From Croceimicrobium sp965658965 (GTDB lineage Bacteria; Bacteroidota; Bacteroidia; Flavobacteriales; Schleiferiaceae): a stretch of 16,473 bases of DNA. Positions 1 to 7,223 of the stretch are shown here, one piece after another. The DNA lies in the NCBI GenBank assembly GCA_965658965.1, contig CBFHVV010000064.1, forward strand, positions 1 to 16,473. The letters run 5' to 3'. The position numbers and the translations under genes are program-made. The stretch's first letter is position 1, and every line of letters begins with the position of its first letter. The notes under the pieces are model-generated. The model was not told the DNA's origin. It saw only the letters and a program-made list of their open reading frames with translations, and ran no database searches.

Positions 1-2
1 TG

Positions 3-50
3 CTAATTTCAGAAGTTCGTAGCGATAATAACTTGGATTACGAGGCATAG
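3..50 (+). CDS. 3' end of an unidentified gene (partial)
   Basis: An open frame enters from the left edge and encodes 15 residues ending in NNLDYEA before a TAG stop. It would converge on the response-regulator gene that ends at 111. The acidic, polar tail looks protein-like, but 15 codons are too few for identification, and the frame could be open by chance. Confidence 0.3.
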   Translation, partial: LISEVRSDNNLDYEA

Positions 51-110
51 CGAATATTTAGCGTGAGCCAAGATAGGATAATCATAAAGTCAGGTTCGAA
101 AAGTTTTGAT

Positions 111-740
111 TTACATAAGTTTACGAATCGCATCTACCTTATTATTGACTTGCAGTTTACGGTAGAGGTTTTCGATATGCTTACGCACCGTGCCGTAACT
201 GATAAAGAGGTTTTGTGCAATCTGCTCGTAGCTTAAACCTTTGCTTAGGTGCTCCAAAATTTCTTTCTCTCTTTTGGTGAGCGAATAGTCTGTTGGCGTG
301 GTCTCTTTTCGATCGGGTGCTTTTTTAATTAAAAGAAGAGCCTTGCGGGCGATTAGTGGACTCATTGGTACGCCTCCGTCAAGAATTTGTTGAATAGCGC
401 GATGCACTTCTTCGGGGCGCTCATCTTTAAGTAAATACCCTTTTGCCCCTGCTAAAATAGCTTCGAAGATATAATCCTCGTCGTCGTATACCGAGGAAAT
501 TAAAATCTTTATATGCGGCCACCGCTGGCTAACCAAGCGCGTAGCCTCTACCCCATCCATTTCGGGCATATTGATGTCCATAAAGATCACATCGATATTG
601 TGATTTTTATGTAATTCTTGTATTAAGGTTTTGCCTGAATTCGCGATTAAGCAGACCTGAAACTCAGGGACCAACTCAATTTTGCTTTTCAAGACGGCTG
701 CTAAGCGCGAAATGTCCTCAGCTATCGCTACTCGTATCAT
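111..740 (-). CDS. Two-component response regulator, NarL/FixJ (LuxR) family
   Basis: This is a cytoplasmic DNA-binding response regulator of 209 residues, the usual length for the NarL/FixJ family. Residues 1-120 form a receiver domain. The acidic pair E8/D9 and the phospho-acceptor D55 (in IFMDINMPEMDG) are present, with the conserved lysine in YLLKDE near residue 105. Residues about 152-209 form a LuxR-type helix-turn-helix (LTKREKEILEHLSKG, then the recognition helix around SYGTVRKHIENLYRKL). Phosphorylation at D55 by a HisKA_3 kinase would be expected to control binding of target promoters. The only such kinase in the window is the TPR sensor kinase at 3354-5195 on the same strand, and pairing the two is my inference. 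The gene is divergent from the envelope-protein pair that starts at 847, a likely regulatory target. The ATG at 740 fits the start of the receiver fold. Confidence 0.93.
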   Translation of the reverse strand: MIRVAIAEDISRLAAVLKSKIELVPEFQVCLIANSGKTLIQELHKNHNIDVIFMDINMPEMDGVEATRLVSQRWPHIKILISSVYDDEDYIFEAILAGAKGYLLKDERPEEVHRAIQQILDGGVPMSPLIARKALLLIKKAPDRKETTPTDYSLTKREKEILEHLSKGLSYEQIAQNLFISYGTVRKHIENLYRKLQVNNKVDAIRKLM

Positions 741-744
741 AAAT

Positions 745-752
745 CAAAGGTA
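745..752 (-). promoter_or_regulatory. Possible Bacteroidota -7 box (TACCTTTG) of the response-regulator gene
   Basis: On the minus strand the sequence TACCTTTG matches the Bacteroidota -7 consensus TAnnTTTG and ends only four bases before the ATG. If it is used, transcription would begin at or next to the start codon, giving a leaderless or nearly leaderless mRNA. I see no well-spaced -33 TTG partner, so this is a weak call. Confidence 0.3.
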
Positions 753-846
753 AGTGCCACTATCTGCAACGGAAATACGAAGATATGCGTATTTCAAAAA
801 GGCGGGAGTAGTTGGTCATTTGTGAAGAACATTAATAAGCAACATT

Positions 847-1797
847 ATGAAAAAATTAGTACTTAGTATCGGCTTCTGTTTTTTCGCTTTTCTCGCTTCT
901 AGCCAAGAAAAAGTAAAATACACTATAGTTAAAGATGACCCCTCGGTAAGTCCTTGGCTGAGCGTTAATCTCGACATCTTCGGTATGGAGGTTACGATGC
1001 CACAAGATGACTTCGGAACTAATTTTGGCATTGGCGTTTGGGGGCATGTAGAGAGTCCTAAATTACCAGTTGGCATTCAGTATGTTCTATATCGCAGCTA
1101 TTTTGACGTTGGTCGATTGGAGAAAGGAGAGGATTTTCCGAATACCACAGAATTACAACTAGGAGCTTTATATTTCTTCTCGGACAAAACTAAAATGAAA
1201 GACTTTTCGGTAGGGCTTTCTTCTAAAGTAGTGGGCAGTGAAAAATACAAAAAGGGTAATAAAACCTATGAAAAAACCACCACGCAAAATACCTCCGTAA
1301 AAGTTCCGGGTAAATTAAGAACACAGTATGGGCTAAGGGCTGGCCTGATGTTTAGAAGTGGCGGTTTTCCGCTGGGTGATGGCTTAGGAACAGATCCTTC
1401 TACGGGAGATCCTTTCGAATTTGCTTCGCATGGTAGTACCTCCATTTACCTTGGTGTACTTGCGCGCTACACTGCCAACTTAATTATAAAAACCGATAGA
1501 TATGGTTTGGTGCCCAGCGCCTCTAAAGCAAGTAATTGGTTTTTGGATGCTATAATTTCTCCAGTAAATACTTTTCGCCACCCTAGTGATATCGATATTA
1601 ATCAATTAGTAAAAGATAATCGTAGCGCTTCGCCTCTGGGCTTTCGATTAGGTTACCAAACTTATGCCATTGAAAAGCGGGCCGTTTCTGGAAAGAAATT
1701 TGGTCTAGCGGTACGCGGTGAATTAGGAGTTAGGCCTTATTTAGGCTTTTATGGAGCTGCAACCATTGGTATTACTTTAGTAAAGTCTACTAAGTAA
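847..1797 (+). CDS. Secreted or outer-membrane protein of unknown function
   Basis: The gene encodes 316 residues with a clear Sec signal peptide at residues 1-19 (MKKLVLSIGFCFFAFLASSQ, cleavage near Ala/Ser-Ser-Gln). The mature part is rich in alternating hydrophobic, aromatic and glycine residues, with strand-like segments such as FGIGVWGHVESP, SIYLGVLARYT and GFRLGYQTYAI. This pattern is typical of small Bacteroidota outer-membrane beta-barrels. I do not recognise a named family. The stop codon overlaps the next start as TAATG, so the two proteins are probably made together and may work together. The gene is divergent from the LuxR-type regulator, which could control it. The export signal is seen directly, while the barrel fold is inferred. 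Confidence 0.8.
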   Translation: MKKLVLSIGFCFFAFLASSQEKVKYTIVKDDPSVSPWLSVNLDIFGMEVTMPQDDFGTNFGIGVWGHVESPKLPVGIQYVLYRSYFDVGRLEKGEDFPNTTELQLGALYFFSDKTKMKDFSVGLSSKVVGSEKYKKGNKTYEKTTTQNTSVKVPGKLRTQYGLRAGLMFRSGGFPLGDGLGTDPSTGDPFEFASHGSTSIYLGVLARYTANLIIKTDRYGLVPSASKASNWFLDAIISPVNTFRHPSDIDINQLVKDNRSASPLGFRLGYQTYAIEKRAVSGKKFGLAVRGELGVRPYLGFYGAATIGITLVKSTK

Positions 1798-2588
1798 TGC
1801 GGTACTGCTTGCTGATTGTGCTCTTTGGCTGCAGCTTTGGATTAAAAGCTCAAAACCTGCAGTCCTTTAAATACCTGGGCGATACCTTTAGCGGTTATTA
1901 TTATATAGGCTGGGCTTACAGTCATGGTGTCACGCAAAATGAAGCGGTTATTGGAGCTGAAAATCATAGGCTCACTGGTAATTTCATGGAATTAAATTTC
2001 AAATACCATGATTACCAAAAGGGGCACTGGCAATTCGATTTGCGCACCAAGATGTATACCGACATTATTAAACAATTGGCCGATAATATCCTCGATATCG
2101 AATCGGCTTATACAGCTCCAGAAAATACTGGTATCACTACAGGGCCTTTGGGTTGGCACACTTATACTTACAATCTTCTAGCCGCTAGTTACCTGTGCCT
2201 TAGTGCCGGAGCTCACCATAACGATTATTTTTATTTCGCTAATGCTCGCACTTCCGAAACAGACAGTAAACTGATTACTAAGGAGCCGCAGGGTTATTAT
2301 TTTGCCGCAGGCCCTTCTCTAATGCTTAGCCTTTATGCCAGCAAGTTTTTAATGATAAACCTTAAATCACAATACAGTTTCGCTTATTGGCGGCCCGTAA
2401 GTGTGTCTGATGCGATTGAAGATAACAACTATCCCCTCCCTCAGTTTTTTGGATTTACCACCGAACTCCTCACCCCCTGGGGGTTCTATTTTGAAGTTGA
2501 TCATAACCGCCTCATCAATAGGGGAAATAACCCTAATGCAGGTATGAGAACCGACTTTAATATTGGTTTTAAATTCGTTGTAAACTGA
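1797..2588 (+). CDS. Secreted or outer-membrane protein, coupled to the preceding gene
   Basis: The gene encodes 263 residues. The ATG shares a base with the upstream stop (TAATG), which fixes the start and implies translational coupling. An N-terminal signal peptide (MRYCLLIVLFGCSFGLKAQ, cleaved near residue 19) directs export. The mature chain is rich in Tyr, Phe and Gly with short strand-like stretches (FMELNFKYHDY, QFDLRTKMY, GYYFAAGPSLMLSLY) and ends in DFNIGFKFVVN, which resembles a closing barrel strand. The central part has several Tyr/His clusters (GWHTYTYNLLAAS, SAGAHHNDYFYF). I do not recognise the family. Together with the upstream gene it forms a two-gene operon closed by the hairpin at 2594-2634. 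Confidence 0.8.
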   Translation: MRYCLLIVLFGCSFGLKAQNLQSFKYLGDTFSGYYYIGWAYSHGVTQNEAVIGAENHRLTGNFMELNFKYHDYQKGHWQFDLRTKMYTDIIKQLADNILDIESAYTAPENTGITTGPLGWHTYTYNLLAASYLCLSAGAHHNDYFYFANARTSETDSKLITKEPQGYYFAAGPSLMLSLYASKFLMINLKSQYSFAYWRPVSVSDAIEDNNYPLPQFFGFTTELLTPWGFYFEVDHNRLINRGNNPNAGMRTDFNIGFKFVVN

Positions 2589-2593
2589 GTTTA

Positions 2594-2634
2594 GCTAACA
2601 ATCAGGTTAAATTGACTTGATTGTTAGCTTTTTT
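2594..2634 (+). terminator. Rho-independent terminator of the two-gene envelope operon
   Basis: A perfect 11-bp inverted repeat (GCTAACAATCA at 2594-2604 and TGATTGTTAGC at 2618-2628) with a 13-nt loop is followed directly by six T residues. It lies five bases beyond the stop codon at 2588. The stem is AT-rich for a terminator, but the position and T-tract are typical. Confidence 0.8.
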
Positions 2635-3353
2635 AGAAAAATCTAAAGGCCCTTGAGAAGCTCTAATAATAGGTATCTCTGGAAAAGGTATCTTATCTAT
2701 CTTTTTTTTAAAAAGTTTTAGCGGAAAGCAGAAGGTATTCCAAATTAGATATTTAGGCTTGGCTTATAGCTAATATTTTTTAGAGTCTTGGCTTATAGCT
2801 GGGTCCTAGAAGGCTTAGCCTCTGGATGCCATTACAAGTAATTATTCATTAATTCTTTTTGCTCTTTGCCTGATACAAAACGAAAAAAAGATCAAGGCTT
2901 ACAAGAAAATAAAACCTGCCTTTTTCTAGATCCTAAGCGCGGCCGAGTGATCTCTTCATTCTTCAGAGCTTCTCGGTCTTGCTAAGGCTCTAGCTCAATT
3001 CAGCTCTCATTTTCTTGAAGGCCTATCAAAATCCCCTACAAAACTTTGATTAAAGGATTAAAAACGTTTCCCCTTGAAGAATAAAGCTTAAAGCATTCCC
3101 ATTAGGTCAGATCCTGATTCATTAAGAAGCTAAGGCTAGTTGCATCGCTTATTAAGAATCAAAATAGTGCGTTCCCAATTTTGTCTCCTTTGCACACAAG
3201 AATTGCGCATTCCATTCGTCATAAAACAACATTTTGAGGTCTGCTCCACTCACCACTATTAAAAAGGGCAGCGCTTTAGTTTTTTTAAATCCTAATATCA
3301 GAAAACAATTTCCTTAATGTTGCGTATTAATTACGCTTTTCACATAGCGGAAA
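2635..3353. other. Gene-free region between convergent operons
   Basis: About 720 bases separate the plus-strand envelope operon from the minus-strand kinase. All frames are broken by frequent stops and I found no protein remnant. The stretch contains many CTT/AAG-rich segments and one 14-bp direct repeat (2758-2771 and 2787-2800, listed separately). I see no convincing terminator for the kinase gene here. Confidence 0.6.
2758..2800. repeat. 14-bp direct repeat, 29-bp period
   Basis: The sequence CTTGGCTTATAGCT occurs at 2758-2771 and again at 2787-2800, with 15 bases between the copies. It lies in the gene-free stretch and has no obvious coding or regulatory context. It could be a small duplication or a pair of binding sites. 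Confidence 0.6.
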
Positions 3354-5195
3354 CTACCGCAAGGGAATGGAAAATTTTAGCGTAGTACCGCCTTTACTTT
3401 TTGATTGTAGGTCCATAGTACCCTTCAATTCTTTTACGCGAGCAGCCATATTATTTAAGCCATAACCCCTTGCCACCACTTCGGGAGAAAAACCTTTACC
3501 ATTATCCACAATCCGTATCCATAAAACTGCATTATCTGTTTTCAGGTCAATACTAATAAAAGTAGCTTCGCTATGTTTCAGGGCATTATTAAGAGCTTCT
3601 TGGCAAATACGAAAAAGGTTGATTATTTGTGCGGGTTTAAGAAGATGGTTCTCACCGCTAAAATTGACTTTAACCTTTAAATTGAGACTCTCCGAATACT
3701 TATAGCCCAGTTCTTTGAGACGGTCTACAAAGTTTTCCATTCGAATTTCGGCGGGACGGATCGCCCAAATTGTTTCGCGCAATTGGCGCATAGCACTACG
3801 CGACGAATTGCTTAATTGCTCCAAATCTAGCTTTAAGCTTTCATCTGTTAAGCCAAAAGTTTTCTGATCTATGAAAGAAGATATATAGCTCAATTCGGCC
3901 CCGATATTATCATGCAAATCTCTAGAAATACGCAGTCTTTCTTCCTGCATTTTCAGCTGAGCATCTTGCGCCACTTTTTGACGTTTTAAATAAAATTGCC
4001 GTAAAAAGGTTAAACTTAAAACTAAGAGTGAGGAAATGGCTAGGATGCCAATATTTCGCTTTTGTAGGGCCAGCTCCGATTCTGCAAGTTCGCGATCTTT
4101 AATAGCAGTAGCTTTTTTAAGTTGCAAAGCTTTGATCGCTTCTATTTGATCCAAATCTTGCATTGAATCTCGGTAACGAATAAACAAGGATTGATACTGA
4201 AATGCCTTTTCCATATCGCCTACTTGCTGAAAATACTGGAAGAGATTTCCATAAACATCGCGCTTCTTTTCGAGAGGCGCTAATTCATCGCGCTCAGCAT
4301 AAAACAAGGCGCTATCTAAGGCTACTTTTGCTCGCTTAAACTCTTGCTTACGTAAATGAATTTCCCCCAAATTATTATAAACAGCCGAAAGAGTATTCGA
4401 TCGCTTGGCCTTCTTTGCCAAAACTAAAGACTGTTCTAAATACTTACGGGCCGAATCTAATTGGGCCATTTTCAAATAGGAATTCCCCAGATTGTTTAAG
4501 GTGGAACTAGCTGACCAATCATCTGTATTTTCTAAACCAATGCTTAAAACCAGGTAATGAAAATACAAAGCGCTGTCTAGTAGATTTGCATCATCATAAT
4601 TGATGGCGATAGCATTAAGGGCGCTGAGTAAGTCTTTTTTGTAAACTTGAGTTGTATCGAGCAGGGCCTTTGCTATATTTCCTTGTTTTATCCCTTCTCG
4701 GTATAAACTAAGATCATGGTAACCATAGCTCAACTTTATGTGCAGTATGGCTTTATAATAAGCCAAACCCTTTTGTGCGGCTAAATCAATTCCGTCGCTT
4801 AGCAAAGCCACAGCCTCATCGTGCAGCGCTCTATCGCGCAAGGTATTCACTTTGGCATCGAGGGAGTTAAAATAGAGCTTCCAATTCTCCAATTTCAGCA
4901 TGCCCGGTTGTGAAAGTGTATAGTAGTAGTCTGCACTATCGTAGCGCTCCAGCTTCACACTATAAAAAAACTTAAAATAATCATACCATGCTTGGTCCCC
5001 TTCCTCACCAAACATCGCCTTTGCTTCGCTAAAGTAGGCATTAGCGCAAGTGTCTGTTTCGCAGAAGTAAGCTTTCGCTAAGGTTTCCTTAAATGTTTGG
5101 GAACCTAAGGTCTGGCTAGAAAAAAGCAGTGAGCACATTAGGGTTCGAAGGAAGGTGGAGTTTATCCTGCACTGTAATTTTAAACTGAAGCTCAT
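3354..5195 (-). CDS. TPR-containing sensor histidine kinase (HisKA_3 / HATPase_c)
   Basis: This 613-residue membrane sensor kinase starts with a signal-like segment (residues about 15-32, ending SSQTLGSQ). Next comes a long helical region of tetratricopeptide-like repeats (about 45-365; for example ASSTLNNLGNSYLKMAQLDS and SAVYNNLGEIHLRKQEFKRA), which should lie in the periplasm. One transmembrane helix follows at about 382-404 (IGILAISSLLVLSLTFL), then a short coiled coil. The HisKA_3 dimerisation box ISRDLHDNIGAELS places the phospho-accepting histidine at H428. The HATPase_c domain has an N-box (FRICQEALNNALKHSEA, about 526-542), a G1 box (DNGKGF) and a G2 box (GYGLNNM). The domain order matches kinases that phosphorylate NarL/LuxR-type regulators, so the regulator at 111-740 is the likely partner, though not adjacent. 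The ligand sensed by the TPR region is unknown. The stop codon is TAG. Confidence 0.93.
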   Translation of the reverse strand: MSFSLKLQCRINSTFLRTLMCSLLFSSQTLGSQTFKETLAKAYFCETDTCANAYFSEAKAMFGEEGDQAWYDYFKFFYSVKLERYDSADYYYTLSQPGMLKLENWKLYFNSLDAKVNTLRDRALHDEAVALLSDGIDLAAQKGLAYYKAILHIKLSYGYHDLSLYREGIKQGNIAKALLDTTQVYKKDLLSALNAIAINYDDANLLDSALYFHYLVLSIGLENTDDWSASSTLNNLGNSYLKMAQLDSARKYLEQSLVLAKKAKRSNTLSAVYNNLGEIHLRKQEFKRAKVALDSALFYAERDELAPLEKKRDVYGNLFQYFQQVGDMEKAFQYQSLFIRYRDSMQDLDQIEAIKALQLKKATAIKDRELAESELALQKRNIGILAISSLLVLSLTFLRQFYLKRQKVAQDAQLKMQEERLRISRDLHDNIGAELSYISSFIDQKTFGLTDESLKLDLEQLSNSSRSAMRQLRETIWAIRPAEIRMENFVDRLKELGYKYSESLNLKVKVNFSGENHLLKPAQIINLFRICQEALNNALKHSEATFISIDLKTDNAVLWIRIVDNGKGFSPEVVARGYGLNNMAARVKELKGTMDLQSKSKGGTTLKFSIPLR

Positions 5196-5219
5196 TATTA
5201 ACTATCACCTTGTGAGAAT

Positions 5220-5237
5220 ATTAAAAGAGATTTTAAT
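5220..5237. promoter_or_regulatory. Inverted repeat upstream of the sensor kinase
   Basis: ATTAAAA and TTTTAAT (7-bp arms, GAGA spacer) lie 24 bases upstream of the kinase start. The site could be an operator or a weak leader hairpin. The AT-rich background makes a chance match possible. Confidence 0.3.
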
Positions 5238-5619
5238 GTACTCTTCAATATTATGAAAAAAATGAATGCGCTTTTGTGCTGCTCGTAATTACCAAAAGCC
5301 CAGAAGGTAGAGAGTTGATCTTAGTCGAAAAGAGCATTTAAAGGCAAGAGACCTAAGTCCTAAAAAAGGAATATTACTTAAACTTTAGTTCTATTTTGAT
5401 GGAATAGAAAAGTATCTCAGAATTTTAAATTGCTACCGTGATCCTTATGGTCAAGTAAAGCCGCTAAGCAAGCTGTTTTGATGCGGGAGGGATTGAAACA
5501 AAAAACCTCAACTTAAATAGTCCAATAATAATTCTTCTATAGATTCTCTTCCCAAACTTATTTAAACTGGGCTTAGAAAACTATATCATTGCTTTACCTT
5601 CACTTTCAATAGAAAAACC
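5238..5619. other. Gene-free region upstream of the kinase with one dispersed repeat
   Basis: No open frame here looks like protein. The region should carry promoters for the kinase (leftward) and, originally, for the decayed gene at 5620 (rightward). It contains the dispersed-repeat copy at 5448-5530. Confidence 0.5.
5448..5530 (-). repeat. Dispersed repeat family A, copy 1
   Basis: This stretch aligns with 11732-11813. Both share CCGCTAAGCAAGCTGTTT, then ATGC-GGAGGG, a short variable part, and an AAAACCT-(C/T)-ACTTA segment ending in an AAATA-rich edge. Neither copy has an open frame, so the element is non-coding. The strand given is that on which the better-preserved copies carry a promoter-like TATATTTG edge, which this copy has lost (TATTATTG). 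Confidence 0.7.
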
Positions 5620-6020
5620 ATGAAACATTTACTCTGTTTCCATCTATTTCTCTTACTGGGCTTAGCGCAAAAAAATTTTGGTCAAAATACTATACGGTTT
5701 ATTCCTTTTCAGAATTTGGCGACACCAGTATGTTTAATATGACTTGGTTAGATTTCGAGCTTAGCGCAACAAGCCAATTACACACAAGTCCGGTACCGAA
5801 TGACCTGATACAATAGACCGCTGCCACTTGGCCGGATATCGTTTTAACCACCCGCAATGACTCAGTATTGAGACTCACCAGCCAAGGTCCTTACCTACTT
5901 GTTGGCGACACCTGGCAATACGTCCCATTAGACACCACATTCGTTTGTCCTGATTCCTGTATCGCCACGGTTACAGCAAAAGGAACGGAAACCATAGCTC
6001 GAATTAATTTAGATTATTAA
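5620..6020 (+). pseudogene. Decayed secreted-protein gene (frameshift plus in-frame TAG)
   Basis: An ATG at 5620 opens a good signal peptide (MKHLLCFHLFLLLGLAQ), but this frame stops after about 40 codons. A second frame takes over near 5685, at an AAAA run after GGTCAAAATAC, and reads YYTVYSFSEFGDTSMFN and on to a TAA at 6018. It is interrupted only by a TAG at 5814-5816. The rebuilt protein would have about 130 residues and resemble a small secreted protein; its C-terminal half contains VLTTRNDSVLRLTSQ and a pair of cysteines in FVCPDSCIATV. I do not recognise the family. One frameshift and one stop in otherwise protein-like sequence indicate recent inactivation, although assembly errors could mimic this. 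Confidence 0.65.
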
Positions 6021-6110
6021 GATGTAAGTGCCGATGGAGTTATTCGAGATCAGTGGCCAAAGGCTAGAGGTCTATCGCAAAGGGAGCTTCGCTTACCCCA
6101 AGAAAGTGGC

Positions 6111-6135
6111 TAATATTTGTTAAGAACAAATATTA
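6111..6135. other. Perfect 11-bp hairpin downstream of the decayed secreted-protein gene
   Basis: TAATATTTGTT and AACAAATATTA flank a 3-nt AAG loop. No T-tract follows on either strand, so a standard intrinsic terminator is unlikely. It may be a weak terminator, an mRNA end stabiliser or a protein site. Confidence 0.5.
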
Positions 6136-6819
6136 AAAATGGAGGTCAGCAGCTAGTCAAGCTTCAGCGGATATGATCGATTAATAGAGATTTGGTGTGT
6201 TTTAGAACTGCGTTAAAGTGATATCATTGCTGTCATTTTTGGTCTTAAGTAGGGAATACAGAATTTAGCTCATAGCTGAGACTTCATAAGGTCTTACCAC
6301 TCTCTACTCAAATTGCATCTTCTAAGCCTGCGATCGCTGATTATTGGAAGCACTCTTTTTACTAAGTAAAAACCGTCCTTCTAGAATAAAGAGTCCTGTA
6401 AAGCAAGTGCCCTCTCTTGCCTGCACTCTTGCTTCTCAAATCACAGAGCAAAGCGGCTTAAATTCTCAAATTTAATAAGAGAGATCAGTTTCATCGCTCG
6501 CCGCTATGTGCATTTTTGAAGGAAAAGCTGGCAATGCTATTAAGCATCCTTATTGACCTGAGTTCTTTAATTGGATTTTAGGAAGATGAAAAGATTCATT
6601 GCGGTGGAAATGAGTTGCTGATGATTTTAAGAGATTAAAATCATTGGTCAAACTAGATAACGTATTTCAAATAACTTGTTAATGCAAGACAAAGTATTTT
6701 TTACTTTTTAGGAAACAGTAATTTTATAAGCACCATTTGTATAACAACTCATGCATTAAATGTAATTAACCCATTTAACGAATGATAAACCATACACTTA
6801 ATATTTTTATATTGCTTGA

Positions 6820-6838
6820 CATTCACTACATTTGAATG
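6820..6838. promoter_or_regulatory. Candidate hipBA promoter -7 box and overlapping operator
   Basis: TACATTTG at 6827-6834 matches the Bacteroidota -7 consensus TAnnTTTG, about 40 bases upstream of the hipB start. An inverted repeat CATTCA-N7-TGAATG (6820-6838) overlaps it. HipB-type antitoxins are known to repress their own operons by binding inverted repeats at the promoter, so this is a reasonable operator candidate. A -33 element at the right spacing is not clear. Confidence 0.4.
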
Positions 6839-6872
6839 AGTAATCATGCTTTACGCCTAAAAAACAGCTTTA

Positions 6873-7223
6873 ATGAATGATAAATCACACAAAAAATGGA
6901 ATGCAAGTAGCGACAAAATGCTAAGTGAAACCATGGGACTATTTATTAAGCACCATCGGACAGAGCAACAACTAACCCAGAGCGAACTAGCCAACAAAGC
7001 AAATATCAGTCGCTCAACCTTAAGTCTTTTAGAGCGCGGAGAAACAGTGACATTGGCCACTTTATTCCAAGTATTAAGAGTCCTTGATTTATTATATATC
7101 ATGGATGTATTTACTGTAAACAAACCCATTAGCCCAATAGCCTTAGCAAAGGCCGAACATACTGAAAGAAAACGGGTACGCTCAAAAGCAAAACCAAACA
7201 ATAAAAGGGATTCCGAATGGTAA
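6873..7223 (+). CDS. hipB: HipB-like XRE-family antitoxin / transcriptional regulator
   Basis: The gene encodes 116 residues. Residues about 17-80 form an XRE/Cro-type helix-turn-helix: LGLFIKHHRT-like first helix, then QLTQSELANKANISRSTLS with the recognition helix around ISRSTLSLLERGE. The basic C-terminal tail (AEHTERKRVRSKAKPNNKR) is probably flexible and may contact DNA or the partner. The gene overlaps the following hipA by 7 bases, the standard arrangement of hipBA modules, in which HipB neutralises HipA and represses the operon. An ATG at 6873 is used; a second in-frame Met lies further in but would cut into the N-terminal helix. Its role as an antitoxin follows from family and context. 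Confidence 0.88.
   Translation: MNDKSHKKWNASSDKMLSETMGLFIKHHRTEQQLTQSELANKANISRSTLSLLERGETVTLATLFQVLRVLDLLYIMDVFTVNKPISPIALAKAEHTERKRVRSKAKPNNKRDSEW

Larger units (their letters stand above)
6021..6856. other. Gene-free region upstream of hipBA
   Basis: About 840 bases without a supported gene. It contains the perfect hairpin at 6111-6135 and, around 6410-6450, a CTCTCTTGC-type segment that resembles part of the repeat-rich region near 12316-12346. The last 60 bases hold the hipBA promoter region. AT content rises from about 6660 towards hipB. Confidence 0.5.

Noticed and set aside
816..1076. Minus-strand open frames over the start of the 847-1797 gene
   Set aside because: They lie antisense to a clear signal-peptide gene and have unlikely composition.
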